A DNA stretch of 64,000 bases from Micromonospora sp. HK10. Lineage in GTDB: Bacteria; Actinomycetota; Actinomycetes; Mycobacteriales; Micromonosporaceae. The stretch lies in contig NZ_KQ058896.1 of assembly GCF_000982955.1 (NCBI RefSeq), positions 744 through 64,743 on the forward strand, given 5' to 3'. The notes under the pieces were generated by a model. That model was not told the origin of the DNA and searched no databases. It saw nothing but the letters and a program-made list of their open reading frames with translations. Within the stretch, counting starts at the first letter, position 1, and each line of letters begins with the position of its first letter. This document shows positions 24,582 through 33,094 of this stretch, piece by piece. A program made the position numbers and the translations under genes.

Positions 24582-25405
24582 ACGCCGACCAGTGGCTGCA
24601 CGCGTTCGCGGCCGAACTGCACCACGACCGGGTGGCACCGGAGGACATCCGGCACGTGGTCGCCGAGGCCGCCACCCACCTGCGCGACGGCGGGGGCGAC
24701 CCGTGGACGGTCTTCGGCCCGCCCGACCGGTACGCCGCCGTGATCGCCGAGAGCGTCGGCACCCGCCCGGCGCCCCGCCCCGGCCCGGTCCTGCTGCACG
24801 CCGAGGGGATCACCAAGCGCTACGGCCGACGTACCGTGCTGCGCGACGCCGGCCTGACCGTCCGGGCCGGGCAGATCGCCGCCGTGATCGGCGCCAACGG
24901 CTGCGGCAAGAGCACCTTCCTGCGGATCTGCGCCGGGCTCGCGTCCCCGGACCGCGGGCAGGTCACCCTCGCCGGCCGGCTGGCGTACTGCCCGCAGCAG
25001 GGCGGCACCGCCGACTTCCTCCTGCCCGACGAGCACTTCGTGCTGGTCGGAGCCGGCCGGGGGATGACCCGGAGCACGGCCCGCCGGGCCGGCCGGGCCA
25101 CCGCCCGGCAACTCGGCTGGGAGTCCGCCGACCCGGTGCCCGCCCGGCAGCTCTCCGGCGGCACCCGGCAGAAGCTCAACCTCACCCTGTCCACCCTGAA
25201 CGAGCCCGACATCCTGCTGCTCGACGAGCCCTACCAGGGCTTCGACCGGGGCAGCTACGTCAACTTCTGGGATCAGTTGCTGCGGCTGCGCGACGCCGGC
25301 CGGGCGATCGTCGTGGTGACCCACCTGCTCAACCAACTCGATCGGGTGGACCTGGTCCTCGACCTCACCCCCGCCGTACCCGGAGGCCGCCCGTGCACCG
25401 GCTGA
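24578..25405 (+). CDS. ABC transporter ATPase with N-terminal DUF1700-like segment
   Basis: This 275-residue ATPase begins with about 65 residues resembling the DUF1700/permease-prefix helical domain (HAFAAELHHDRVAPEDIRHVVAEAATHLRDGG). The ABC domain follows: Walker A GANGCGKST (105-113), a Q-loop in CPQQGG, signature LSGGTRQKLNLTLS, Walker B ILLLDEPYQGFD, and the H-loop in VVTHLL. The fused prefix on the ATPase is unusual, since it is normally a separate protein. It pairs with the permease at 25393, whose start it overlaps by 13 bases. Confidence 0.9.
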   Translation: MNADQWLHAFAAELHHDRVAPEDIRHVVAEAATHLRDGGGDPWTVFGPPDRYAAVIAESVGTRPAPRPGPVLLHAEGITKRYGRRTVLRDAGLTVRAGQIAAVIGANGCGKSTFLRICAGLASPDRGQVTLAGRLAYCPQQGGTADFLLPDEHFVLVGAGRGMTRSTARRAGRATARQLGWESADPVPARQLSGGTRQKLNLTLSTLNEPDILLLDEPYQGFDRGSYVNFWDQLLRLRDAGRAIVVVTHLLNQLDRVDLVLDLTPAVPGGRPCTG

Positions 25406-26085
25406 GCACCGTCGCCGAGATGACCCTGCGGGAGCTGGTCCGCCGTCGGGGCGTACTCCTGCTGCTGCTTCTCATGCCGCTGGCCTTCTACCTGATCCGG
25501 CGCGACGCCTACATCGGGCAGTCGGTACGCGCGCTGCTGCTCGGGATCGCCTGGGCAGTCAGCACCGCCGCCCTCTTCACCACCGGCGCGGCCCGCGACC
25601 TGGAGCCCCGGCTGCGGCTCGCCGGCTACCGGCCGCACCACCTCTACCTCGGCCGGATGCTCGGGCTGTGGGTGATCGGGCTCGTCATCGCCGTACCCTT
25701 CTTCGGGCTCGTCGCCGTCGACAGCGACGGCCTGCGGTACGGCGGGGTGGCCGCCGCGATGCTCTGCGCGGTCGCGGTGGCCGCGCCCTTCGGCATGCTG
25801 ATCGGCGCGGTGCTGCCGCGCGAGCTGGAGGGGACGCTGCTGCTGCTCACCGTCGTCACGGTGCAGATGCTGCTCGACCCGGCCGAGGCCGGGGCCCGGC
25901 TCACCCCGTTCTGGTCGTGCCGGGAGATCGCCACCTGGGCGGTCGACCACACCGACGACAGCTACCTCACCCGGGGCGTCCTGCACGCCGTGGCGGTGAC
26001 CGCCCTGCTGGTCCTCGCGGTCGCCGGCGCGGTGTCCGCGCGGCTGCGCCGCCGCCGGCACGTCCGGCAGCTACCGGTGACCTGA
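25393..26085 (+). CDS. ABC-2-like transporter permease
   Basis: This 230-residue membrane protein has about six transmembrane helices (the first at about 17-30) and no recognisable substrate motif. It overlaps the ATPase gene by 13 bases and ends the PadR operon. It resembles ABC-2-type exporters of bacteriocins, antibiotics or lipids. The GTG at 25393 gives the N-terminus MHRLSTVAEMTLRELVRRRG, typical of such permeases. Confidence 0.85.
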   Translation: MHRLSTVAEMTLRELVRRRGVLLLLLLMPLAFYLIRRDAYIGQSVRALLLGIAWAVSTAALFTTGAARDLEPRLRLAGYRPHHLYLGRMLGLWVIGLVIAVPFFGLVAVDSDGLRYGGVAAAMLCAVAVAAPFGMLIGAVLPRELEGTLLLLTVVTVQMLLDPAEAGARLTPFWSCREIATWAVDHTDDSYLTRGVLHAVAVTALLVLAVAGAVSARLRRRRHVRQLPVT

Positions 26086-26132
26086 CGCCGATTCCGGTTG
26101 CGGGCACCGGCGGGCCGGGTTGGGATGGACGG

Positions 26133-27332
26133 ATGCGTATTCGCCGCCTGGCCGCCGAGGAACGCCTCACCACCAGCTTTCCGCTCCAGGCGTACGCGTT
26201 CGAGGCGTCGCCGATGGCCGACTCCCGCACCGAGGAGTTCCGCGAGTACCTGCCGTACAACGCGGGCAACCGGACGCTGGTGGTCGAGGAGGACGGGCTC
26301 ACCACGGCCGCCGCGTCGGCCATCCCGATGCGGCAGAACCTGCGCGGCCGGGTGCTGCCGATGGCCGGCGTGGCCGGCGTGGCCACCCATCCGCTGGCCC
26401 GCCGGCGCGGTCACGTCCGGACCCTGCTCACCCGGCTCCTCGACGAGCAGCGCGAGGAGGAGCACGCGCTGACCGCGCTCTACCCGTTCCGGGCCTCGTT
26501 CTACGAACGCTTCGGCTACGTCGGGCTGCCACGCCGGCGTACCGCGGTGTTCTCCCCGGCGGACCTGGCCCCGCTGCTCCGCGCCGAACTGCCCGGCGAC
26601 GTGGGCTGGGAGCGGATCGGCGCGGGCTGGGCGACCTGGCGCGGCTACACCGAGCGGCAGCTGCGGGAACGGCACGGCTTCGCGGTCTTCCCCGAGTTCC
26701 GGGCGGTGTCGCTGCGCGACCGGGACGACCGGTGGCTGCTCACCGCGGTCCGGGACGGCGTGCCGGTCGGCGCGGTGACCTACCGGATCGACGACCACGG
26801 CGGCGAACTGATCGCCGACGACCTGCTCGCCGACGACCCGTACGCCCGCGCGTCACTGCTCCGGTTCTTCGCCCACCACGTCGACCAGGTGGACCGGATC
26901 CGGGTCGAACTGCCCGCCGACGAGTTGCCCGAGTTGTGGCTCACGGACCTGGCGGTGCACGTCGAGGCGCGGGTGTCCCGGCCCGGTTCGCCGGCGCCGA
27001 TGGCCCGGCTGCTCAGCCTGGACGCGCTCGCCGGCCTGCCGGCCGGCACCGGCCGGGTCCGCGTCGAGCTGGTCGGCGACCGGTGGCTGGCCGGGGCGCA
27101 CCTGCTCGACGGCGCCACCGGGCGGCTGGAACTGCTGCCGGGGGAGAGCGGCGCTTCCGGCAGCGTGCCGACCGCCACGTTGACCGCCGCCGGGCTCTCC
27201 GCCCTGGCGTACGGGGTGCTCGACCCGGTCGAGGTGGCGATCCGGGGGCTCGGCGAGGTGCCGCCGGACGCGGCCACCGAGCTGCGCCAGATCTTCCCGC
27301 GCGCGCTGCCGTACCTGTTCGCCGATTTCTGA
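26133..27332 (+). CDS. Eis-like GNAT N-acetyltransferase
   Basis: This 399-residue protein has the three-part Eis architecture. The first is an N-terminal GNAT domain with the acetyl-CoA loop VATHPLARRRGHVRTLL (about 82-98). A second GNAT-like domain follows, and an SCP2-like C-terminal domain ends in a free carboxylate (YLFADF) that in Eis acts in catalysis. Eis proteins acetylate aminoglycosides and lysine amines, so a resistance or protein-modification role is possible but unproven. It is not overlapped by its neighbours. Confidence 0.88.
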   Translation: MRIRRLAAEERLTTSFPLQAYAFEASPMADSRTEEFREYLPYNAGNRTLVVEEDGLTTAAASAIPMRQNLRGRVLPMAGVAGVATHPLARRRGHVRTLLTRLLDEQREEEHALTALYPFRASFYERFGYVGLPRRRTAVFSPADLAPLLRAELPGDVGWERIGAGWATWRGYTERQLRERHGFAVFPEFRAVSLRDRDDRWLLTAVRDGVPVGAVTYRIDDHGGELIADDLLADDPYARASLLRFFAHHVDQVDRIRVELPADELPELWLTDLAVHVEARVSRPGSPAPMARLLSLDALAGLPAGTGRVRVELVGDRWLAGAHLLDGATGRLELLPGESGASGSVPTATLTAAGLSALAYGVLDPVEVAIRGLGEVPPDAATELRQIFPRALPYLFADF

Positions 27333-27371
27333 GCGGTTTTCCCGTTCCGGAGGCGGGGTAGGGTCCTGCGG

Positions 27372-28121
27372 GTGCCGGAGTGGTTGGAAGCGGGACTGTG
27401 GGGGTTGCTGGCCGGCTCCGCCCTGGTGATCGGGGCGGTGGTGGGCTACGTCGCCCGGGTACCCCGCCGGGTGATCGCGTCCGTGATGGCGTTCGGCGCG
27501 GGCGTGCTGCTCTCCGCCGTGTCGTTCGAGCTGATCGCGGAGGCGCACGAGCAGGGCGGGCTGCTGCCCGTGGCGATCGGCGCGGCGATCGGCGCGCTCA
27601 CGTACACCGGGGCGAACATCCTGCTGGCCCGGCGCGGTGCCCGGCACCGCAAGCGCTCCGGCGACGTGCAGCCCTCCGAACAGGAACAGCCCGGCTCGGG
27701 TAACGCGATCGCGGTCGGCGCGCTGCTGGACGGCGTACCGGAATCGGTGGTGATCGGCGCGAGCCTGCTGGCCGGCGGCCCGGTCAGCCTGGTCACCGTG
27801 CTGGCCGTCTTCCTCAGCAACGTGCCGGAGGGCCTGTCCAGTGCCGCCGGCATGCGCCAGGCCGGCCGCAGCCGGCGCTGGGTGTTCCTGCTCTGGACGG
27901 CGATCGCGCTGGTCAGCGGCGCGGCCGCGCTGGCCGGGTACACGCTGCTCGGCGGCGCCCCGCCCGTGGTGCTGGCCACCATCACGGCGCTGGCGGCCGG
28001 CGCCATCCTCGCCATGATCACCGACACCATGGTGCCGGAGGCGTTCGAGGACGCGCACCTGCTGGTCGGCCTGATCACCGTCCTGGGCTTCCTGGCCGCG
28101 TTCGCCCTCTCGCACACCTGA
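27372..28121 (+). CDS. ZIP-family-like metal transporter with altered ligands
   Basis: This 249-residue membrane protein has about eight transmembrane helices and a charged cytosolic loop near residues 92-110. It has the two ZIP signature helices (LLDGVPESVVIGASL and LSNVPEGLSSAAGM), but the metal-binding histidines usually found in HNxPEG and HExP are replaced by Asp/Gly and Ser/Asn. Metal specificity may differ from Zn, or transport may be altered. The GTG start lies exactly 7 bases after TAGGGT (27359-27364), so the mRNA is probably leaderless. Confidence 0.85.
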   Translation: MPEWLEAGLWGLLAGSALVIGAVVGYVARVPRRVIASVMAFGAGVLLSAVSFELIAEAHEQGGLLPVAIGAAIGALTYTGANILLARRGARHRKRSGDVQPSEQEQPGSGNAIAVGALLDGVPESVVIGASLLAGGPVSLVTVLAVFLSNVPEGLSSAAGMRQAGRSRRWVFLLWTAIALVSGAAALAGYTLLGGAPPVVLATITALAAGAILAMITDTMVPEAFEDAHLLVGLITVLGFLAAFALSHT

Positions 28122-28140
28122 CCCGCCGGCGGGCCCGGCC

Positions 28141-28220
28141 CGGTCACCGTGGTCCCGGCCTCGTCGCTGTGGTCCCGGCCCGGTCGCTGTGGTCCCGGCC
28201 TGGTCGCTGTGGCCCTGGTC
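28141..28220. repeat. four 20-bp tandem repeats downstream of the ZIP-like gene
   Basis: Four consecutive 20-base units share the core GTGGTCCCGGCC with TCGCT (or TCACC) between copies: 28141, 28161, 28181 and 28201. The last copy is degraded. The array lies in the 260-base gap between the ZIP-like and beta-helix genes and contains no gene. Confidence 0.8.
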
Positions 28221-28381
28221 CCCTCGCGGCCCGGCCTCGTCGCGGCGCGGCCCGGCCGCGCAGTCACCGGTCCTCACCGTTGCGGATGGGTGCTTTCCGG
28301 GTGGCGGCGGGCGGCTTAGCGGCGGGTTAAGGATCCGGCGTCGGTTCGTGCACCGGCGGGTCGCCCTCCTAGCATCGGGCG

Positions 28382-29563
28382 GTGCGCGTGAAGTCCGCTC
28401 TCCTCCTGCTCGTCCTCGCCGTCGGCACCGCGGGACTGCCCGCCTGCGCCCCCGGCGACCCGGCCCGGCCGCCCGCCGCCCCGGCCGCCGCGACCGGCAC
28501 CACCACCGCCTCCGTTCCGGCGGCCACCCCGACGGCCGGCCCGGGCGCCCGCGCCGGACTGGGCGCCGCGACGCCCGGCGCCACCGCGTCGGCCGCCGCG
28601 TTCCGCGCCGGCAACCCGGCCGGTCGCGCCGCCGTACCGGCCGAGGCGCGGGCGGTGGACACCTCGCACCCGACCCGCAGGATCGGCACCGGCACGGCCG
28701 CGAGCTGCACCTCGGAGGCGGTGGTGAAGGCGGTGGCGGCCGGCGGCATCATCACCTTCAACTGCGGCCCGGCCCCGGTGACGATCACCATGAAGGCGAC
28801 CGCGAAGGTGGTCAACTCGCACGGGCCGCGGATCGTGCTGGACGGCGGCGGCAAGGTCACCCTGAGCGGCGGCGGGAAGCGGCGCATCCTCTACCTGAAC
28901 ACCTGCGACCAGGCCCAGGGGTGGACCACGTCGCACTGCCAGAACCAGGATCACCCGCAGCTCACCGTGCAGAACCTGACCTTCACCGGCGGCAACTCCA
29001 CCGGCGACCGGACCGAGGGCGGCGGGGGCGGCGCGATCTTCGTCCGGGGCGGCCGGTTCAAGGTGGTCAACTCGCGCTTCGTCGGCAACCGCTGCGACCG
29101 GACCGGCCCGGACCTGGGCGGCGCGGCGCTGCGCGTGCTCAGCCAGTACGAGAACAAACCGGTGTACGTGGTGAACAGCACCTTCACCGGCGGCAACTGC
29201 GCCAACGGCGGGGCGTTGAGCAGCATCGGCGTCTCCTGGACGGTGCTGAACAGCGTCTTCCGGGACAACCGGGCGGTCGGCAACGGCGCGAACCCGGCCC
29301 GGTCCGGCACCCCCGGCGGAGGCAGCGGCGGCGCGATCTACTGCGACGGCAACGAGTTCACCGTGCGGATCGCCGGCACGATCATCGAGGGAAACCGGGC
29401 CGCCGAGGGCGGCGGGGCGATCTTCTTCGTCAGCAACAACCGCACCGGCACCCTGCGCATCGAGCACTCGACCCTGCGCCGCAACCCCAGCGCCGGCTTC
29501 GAAACGCGCGGCTACCCCGGCATCTTCTTCCTAGGCGCCCACCCACCCACCATCCTCCCCTGA
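28382..29563 (+). CDS. secreted or lipid-anchored right-handed parallel beta-helix protein
   Basis: This 393-residue exported protein has an N-terminal signal (1-18) ending in LPAC, a plausible but non-canonical lipobox at Cys22. An Ala/Pro/Thr-rich linker spans 25-100 and repeating beta-helix coils span about 105-385 (LTVQNLTFTGGNS, FKVVNSRFVGNRCD, VYVVNSTFTGGNC, IEHSTLRRNPS). The fold is used by pectate lyases and surface adhesins; no catalytic set could be identified. The GTG lies 6 bases after TAGCAT (28370-28375). Confidence 0.82.
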   Translation: MRVKSALLLLVLAVGTAGLPACAPGDPARPPAAPAAATGTTTASVPAATPTAGPGARAGLGAATPGATASAAAFRAGNPAGRAAVPAEARAVDTSHPTRRIGTGTAASCTSEAVVKAVAAGGIITFNCGPAPVTITMKATAKVVNSHGPRIVLDGGGKVTLSGGGKRRILYLNTCDQAQGWTTSHCQNQDHPQLTVQNLTFTGGNSTGDRTEGGGGGAIFVRGGRFKVVNSRFVGNRCDRTGPDLGGAALRVLSQYENKPVYVVNSTFTGGNCANGGALSSIGVSWTVLNSVFRDNRAVGNGANPARSGTPGGGSGGAIYCDGNEFTVRIAGTIIEGNRAAEGGGAIFFVSNNRTGTLRIEHSTLRRNPSAGFETRGYPGIFFLGAHPPTILP

Positions 29564-29590
29564 CCACCCCTCACCACCCCCTTCCCCTCA

Positions 29591-29721
29591 CCTTGTTGAC
29601 CAAGGACCTCACGCCAACGCGCCCCCTCACCTTGCTGACCAAGGACCTCACGCCGACGCGCCCCTCACCTTGTTGACCAAGGAGTTCACGCCGACGCGCC
29701 CCCTCACCTTGTTGATCAAGG
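29591..29721. repeat. 38-39 bp tandem array built on the palindrome CCTTGTTGACCAAGG
   Basis: Four copies of CCTTG-(T/C)TGA(C/T)-CAAGG start at 29591, 29630, 29668 and 29707, separated by near-identical spacers ending in ACGCCGACGCGCCCC. Spacers are conserved rather than unique, so it is not a CRISPR. It lies between convergent genes. Confidence 0.85.
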
Positions 29722-29770
29722 AGTTTGCGTCGCCGGGAGCGCCTGAACCGACGCAAACTCCTTGATCAAC
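29711..29770. terminator. perfect 22-bp inverted repeat, probable bidirectional terminator/REP element
   Basis: The 22-base arm at 29711-29732 (starting GTTGATCAAGG) is an exact reverse complement of 29749-29770, with a 16-base loop. It ends the array above and lies between convergent genes ending at 29563 and 29810, so it can stop transcription from both sides. Confidence 0.75.
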
Positions 29771-29809
29771 GCCGAGGAAGAGGGCATCGGGGAGGGGTGG
29801 GGGGTGGGG

Positions 29810-30892
29810 TTAGTAGGGGTTGGGGTGGCCGGGGAGGCGGGCCTTGAGGAGGGCGGCGGGGCGGCCGGGCAGCGTCGGGTCGGTGGACAGCGGTGGAGCG
29901 GCGGTGCCGGCGCGGCGGGACATGCCGGCGAAGAGGTCGCGGAGCGCGGTCACCGCGTCGATCCGCGGGCGCCAGCCGAGTTCCCGCTCGGCGCGCTCGC
30001 TGGACATCAGCGGGACGTTCAACGCCAGGTCCACCCAGCCCGCGTCGACCGGCTGCAGCCGGGCCCACCAGGTCAGGCTCGCCGCCGCGCGCAGCACCGG
30101 CGCCGCCACCGGCACCGTCCAGCCGTGGAAGTGCCGGGCCACCAGCTCCGGGGTCAGCACCGGGTCCGCGGCGACATTGAAGGCGCCGCGCGCCTCACCC
30201 AATACCGCCCGGGCGTACGCGTCGGCCACGTCGTCGGCGTGCACCGCCTGCATCCGCAGCCGGCGGTTGGCGGGTACCAGCGGGATCCGGCCGTACCGGA
30301 GCAGTTGGACCGGCAGCAGCGGGCCGATGAAGTAGCGGCTGATCTCGGTGCCGGCGTCCCGCTGGAAGATCAGCCCCGGCCGCAGCCGGACCACCCGCAA
30401 TCCCGGCTGCTCCCGCTCGACCGTGTCCAGCAGCCGCTCCACCTCCGCCTTGTCCCGGCTGTACGACGACCCCGCCACCCCGGTGGCCGGCCAGTTCTCG
30501 CTCACCGGGTGGTTCTTCGGACCGGGCGCGTACACCCCCACCGACGAGGCGTGCACCAGGGCGGGCACGCCGGCCCGGACGACCGCGTCGATCACCGCGC
30601 GGCTGCCCTCGACGTTGGTCCGGTACAGCGTCCGCCGGTCGTGGCTCGGCTGAATCTGCCAGGCCAGGTGCACCACCGCCTGAGCGCCGGAGACGATCGT
30701 GGCCAGCCGGTCGGCCGCCCCGGGAGCGCCCACGTCGCAGGCGTGCCACTGCACCCCGTCGTACGGTTCACCGGCCCCCGGACCGGGCAGCCGCCGGGCC
30801 ACGCCCACGAGTTCCGACCCGGACTCCTGCCGCAACCGGCGCAGCAGGGCGGTGCCCACGTTGCCGCTGGCCCCCACGATGACGACGCGCAT
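29810..30892 (-). CDS. NAD-dependent epimerase/dehydratase (extended SDR)
   Basis: This 360-residue extended SDR enzyme has the NAD(P)-binding motif GASGNVG at residues 7-13. The active-site region contains Ser in HASSVGVY and the catalytic YxxxK as YSRDK. It resembles nucleotide-sugar epimerases and 3-beta-HSD-like reductases; the substrate is unknown. The ATG at 30892 begins directly at the Rossmann strand (MRVVIVGASG), so the upstream GTG at 30925 is rejected. Confidence 0.88.
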   Translation of the reverse strand: MRVVIVGASGNVGTALLRRLRQESGSELVGVARRLPGPGAGEPYDGVQWHACDVGAPGAADRLATIVSGAQAVVHLAWQIQPSHDRRTLYRTNVEGSRAVIDAVVRAGVPALVHASSVGVYAPGPKNHPVSENWPATGVAGSSYSRDKAEVERLLDTVEREQPGLRVVRLRPGLIFQRDAGTEISRYFIGPLLPVQLLRYGRIPLVPANRRLRMQAVHADDVADAYARAVLGEARGAFNVAADPVLTPELVARHFHGWTVPVAAPVLRAAASLTWWARLQPVDAGWVDLALNVPLMSSERAERELGWRPRIDAVTALRDLFAGMSRRAGTAAPPLSTDPTLPGRPAALLKARLPGHPNPY

Positions 30893-30937
30893 GCCCGCTG
30901 CCGTACCCGCTGGTGCGGGCACCAACCCCCGGACCGC

Positions 30938-31237
30938 TCAGGGCCGCGGATTCGTCCGGGTCCAGCCCCGCTCCCCCTGGCGGCGGCCCTGCACGGCGGC
31001 CAGACAGCGCGGGCAGACCCAGCCCTCCGGGTCGGCCTCGGTGAGCACGTCGGTGGCCGAGTAGTCGAACGGCACGTGCGGGAACCGACGCAGCCGGGTA
31101 CGGCTCAGCGGCAGCCCGCACACCGTCTGGTTCTGCCCCGACAGCCACGCGTGCACCTCGCCACCCGGCCGGCGCACCCCGTCGGCGCCCGGCACCTCCC
31201 GTGACGCGGCCACCGCGGGAGTACTGCTCAACCTCAT
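30938..31237 (-). CDS. small zinc-ribbon-like protein
   Basis: This 99-residue soluble protein has Cys40 in TVCGLPL and a CPRC pair (Cys75, Cys78) near the C-terminus, a possible metal site, and a PHVPFDYSATDVLTEADPEGW segment. I recognise the pattern only as a conserved actinobacterial type, without a function. In-frame ATGs at 31243 and 31237 are both possible. It lies between an SDR gene and tRNA-Lys. Confidence 0.6.
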   Translation of the reverse strand: MRLSSTPAVAASREVPGADGVRRPGGEVHAWLSGQNQTVCGLPLSRTRLRRFPHVPFDYSATDVLTEADPEGWVCPRCLAAVQGRRQGERGWTRTNPRP

Positions 31238-31335
31238 GCCCATCCCAGTTCCCCGGGCCGGCCAGCCCATACCGGCGGACCTGTCGGAAGATCGACCACG
31301 GGGGAAGCCGGAAGACCGGTGTGAGCGGGTTCCGG

Positions 31336-31341
31336 TAGCCT
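31336..31341 (+). promoter_or_regulatory. -10 hexamer of tRNA-Lys
   Basis: TAGCCT lies 8 bases before the first base of the tRNA, the expected distance for a housekeeping promoter. Confidence 0.55.
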
Positions 31342-31349
31342 GGGCGGGC

Positions 31350-31421
31350 GGGCCGCTAGCTCAATGGCAGAGCTGTGGACTTTTAATCCATAGGTTCAGG
31401 GTTCGAGTCCCTGGCGGCCCA
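31350..31421 (+). tRNA. tRNA-Lys (anticodon TTT)
   Basis: The 72-base gene folds into a cloverleaf. Acceptor GGGCCGC (31350-31356) pairs with GCGGCCC (31414-31420), followed by discriminator A31421. The D arm contains AGCTCAATGGCAGAGC, the anticodon loop is CTTTTAA (anticodon TTT), and the T arm contains GGTTCGAGTCC. CCA is not encoded (ACC then G). The 3' 26 bases overlap the serine recombinase gene on the other strand, marking this tRNA as an integration site. Confidence 0.95.
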
Positions 31422-33024
31422 CCGACCGCACCATTGTGCGAACCGGTGGTACTCCTGAAGTGCCCCCGTCCGTTTCAGGCGGGGGCATCGTCGTGTCTGT
31501 GGGGATCTTGAACACGGGTATGACTCCCTGGTCGGTGAGTTGAACTTCGGCGATGAGGGTCTCGATGGCGGCCTTGCGTTCGGTGTCGCTGCCGCTGGCC
31601 ATGATCGTGGTGAGGTAGTCGCGGATCAGGGCAATGGTGCCGGGCGCTGGTGGGGCAGGTTGGGCGGCCAGACCGGCGGCGAGTTCGGCGTGCCGGGCAT
31701 GGAGTTGGGCCAGCTGTTGGCGGATTTCCCGGATGCGCGGGCCGGCGGTGGCGTCGTCCATGGTGCCGTTCTCGAACGCGGTGTGATACCGGTCGATGGC
31801 AGCCTCGGTGGTGGTGATCTGGTGGGCGAGGGCGGTGAGTTCAGCGCCTCGGTCGTCGGTGGTGCTGTTGCGTTGGGCATAAGCGCGTTCGATCATGGCG
31901 CTCAGGACGGGCTCGGCGGTGGTGTAGAAGTCGTGCAGCGCGGTGAGGATGGCGTTGTCGAGGTCGTCGGCGGGTAGGCGGGGTGCGTCGCAGGTGGCGT
32001 GTTTGCCGTATCGGGTGCGGGTGAAGCAGGTGTAGTAGCGGTAGCGGCGGGTCCGTCCGTTGGCGGACGTGCCGATGTAGCGCTGCCCGCAGCGCGGACA
32101 TGTCAGTAGCCCGGTGAGGTAGTAGTCCGAATCGGACATCGCCCGCTGGGTCTGGACGTCGCCGCGCGCGTTGGCGATGTCCTGGGCGCGTTGGAAGGTG
32201 TCCCGGTCGATCAACGCGTCGTGGGCGTCAGGGACGTAGACGTCGCGGTAGGCGATGTCCCCGACGTAGGCGGGGTTGTCCAGGATCCGGTTGATGGTGT
32301 GCCCGGACCACTTCTTCCCGGTCCGGTTCGGGACGCCCCGTTCGTTGAGGACGGTGGCGATGGCGCGGGTGCCGACGCGGTCGCGGGTGTAGAGCCGGAA
32401 GATGTCGCGGAGAATGGGTGCCTCGTCGGGGTGAGGGATGAGGCGGTGGTCGGGGTTGACGAGGTAGCCGTAGGGGCGGGTACCGCCGGCCCATTTGCCT
32501 TTGCTGGCTTTCGCGGTCATGCCACTTTTCACTCGGTCGATGATGATGTTGCGTTCGAATTCGGCGAACACGGCGAGGAGTTGAAGCATCATGCGGCCGA
32601 AGGGCCCGCCGGTGTCGACGGGTTCGGTGGCGGAGGAGAATCGGACGCCGGATCCTTCGAGGATGTTGATGAGGTCGAGGAGGTCGGCGACGCTGCGACT
32701 GAATCGGTCGAGTCGGTAGACGAGCAGCACGTCGTAGAGACCGGCTTTCGCGGCGTGGAGTGCTTTCCGAAGACCGGGTCGGTGGGTGGTGGCACCGGAG
32801 GCGTCGTCTTCGTATTCGGCGACGATGGTCCACCCGGGCTGGGACTTGACGTATTTCTCCAGGGCGGCGCGTTGGGCGTCAAGGGAGAACGGCTGGTGTT
32901 CGTCGTCGGTCGAGCGGCGGATGTAGACGCAGACCCGGCACGGGCCGACGGGCCGCTCGGCCGGGGTGGGTCGGTGGGCGCGTCGGCCTCGCCGCTTGGG
33001 CGGGGCGAGGGGTGGGGCTGTCAC
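31396..33024 (-). CDS. large serine recombinase (integrase)
   Basis: This 542-residue site-specific recombinase has a resolvase catalytic domain at about 30-180, with nucleophile Ser38 in YIRRSTDDE and the YRLDRFSRS motif near residue 105. The recombinase domain follows (about 200-300), then a zinc ribbon with CPRCGQRY (about 309) and later CDAP, and a coiled coil near 400-450. The GTG at 33024 is chosen because AAGGA precedes it. The last residues (SVGRQGLEP) are antisense to the tRNA-Lys 3' end, so the reading frame extends into the attachment site. Confidence 0.9.
   Translation of the reverse strand: MTAPPLAPPKRRGRRAHRPTPAERPVGPCRVCVYIRRSTDDEHQPFSLDAQRAALEKYVKSQPGWTIVAEYEDDASGATTHRPGLRKALHAAKAGLYDVLLVYRLDRFSRSVADLLDLINILEGSGVRFSSATEPVDTGGPFGRMMLQLLAVFAEFERNIIIDRVKSGMTAKASKGKWAGGTRPYGYLVNPDHRLIPHPDEAPILRDIFRLYTRDRVGTRAIATVLNERGVPNRTGKKWSGHTINRILDNPAYVGDIAYRDVYVPDAHDALIDRDTFQRAQDIANARGDVQTQRAMSDSDYYLTGLLTCPRCGQRYIGTSANGRTRRYRYYTCFTRTRYGKHATCDAPRLPADDLDNAILTALHDFYTTAEPVLSAMIERAYAQRNSTTDDRGAELTALAHQITTTEAAIDRYHTAFENGTMDDATAGPRIREIRQQLAQLHARHAELAAGLAAQPAPPAPGTIALIRDYLTTIMASGSDTERKAAIETLIAEVQLTDQGVIPVFKIPTDTTMPPPETDGGTSGVPPVRTMVRSVGRQGLEP
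31461..31487 (+). terminator. hairpin downstream of tRNA-Lys, inside the recombinase 3' end
   Basis: TGCCCCCG (31461-31468) pairs with CGGGGGCA (31480-31487) around an 11-base loop. It is correctly placed to end the tRNA transcript and lies in the 3' end of the oppositely oriented recombinase gene. Confidence 0.6.
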
Positions 33025-33094
33025 GGGCGGGTGTCCTTCGCGGTGGAGGGGTGGTGCCGGTGGCGGCCGGACGGGCCGCCACCGGTGGTACTGA

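Noticed and set aside
29591..29721. CRISPR array
   Set aside because: The intervals between palindromes are nearly identical, not unique spacers, and there are no cas genes.
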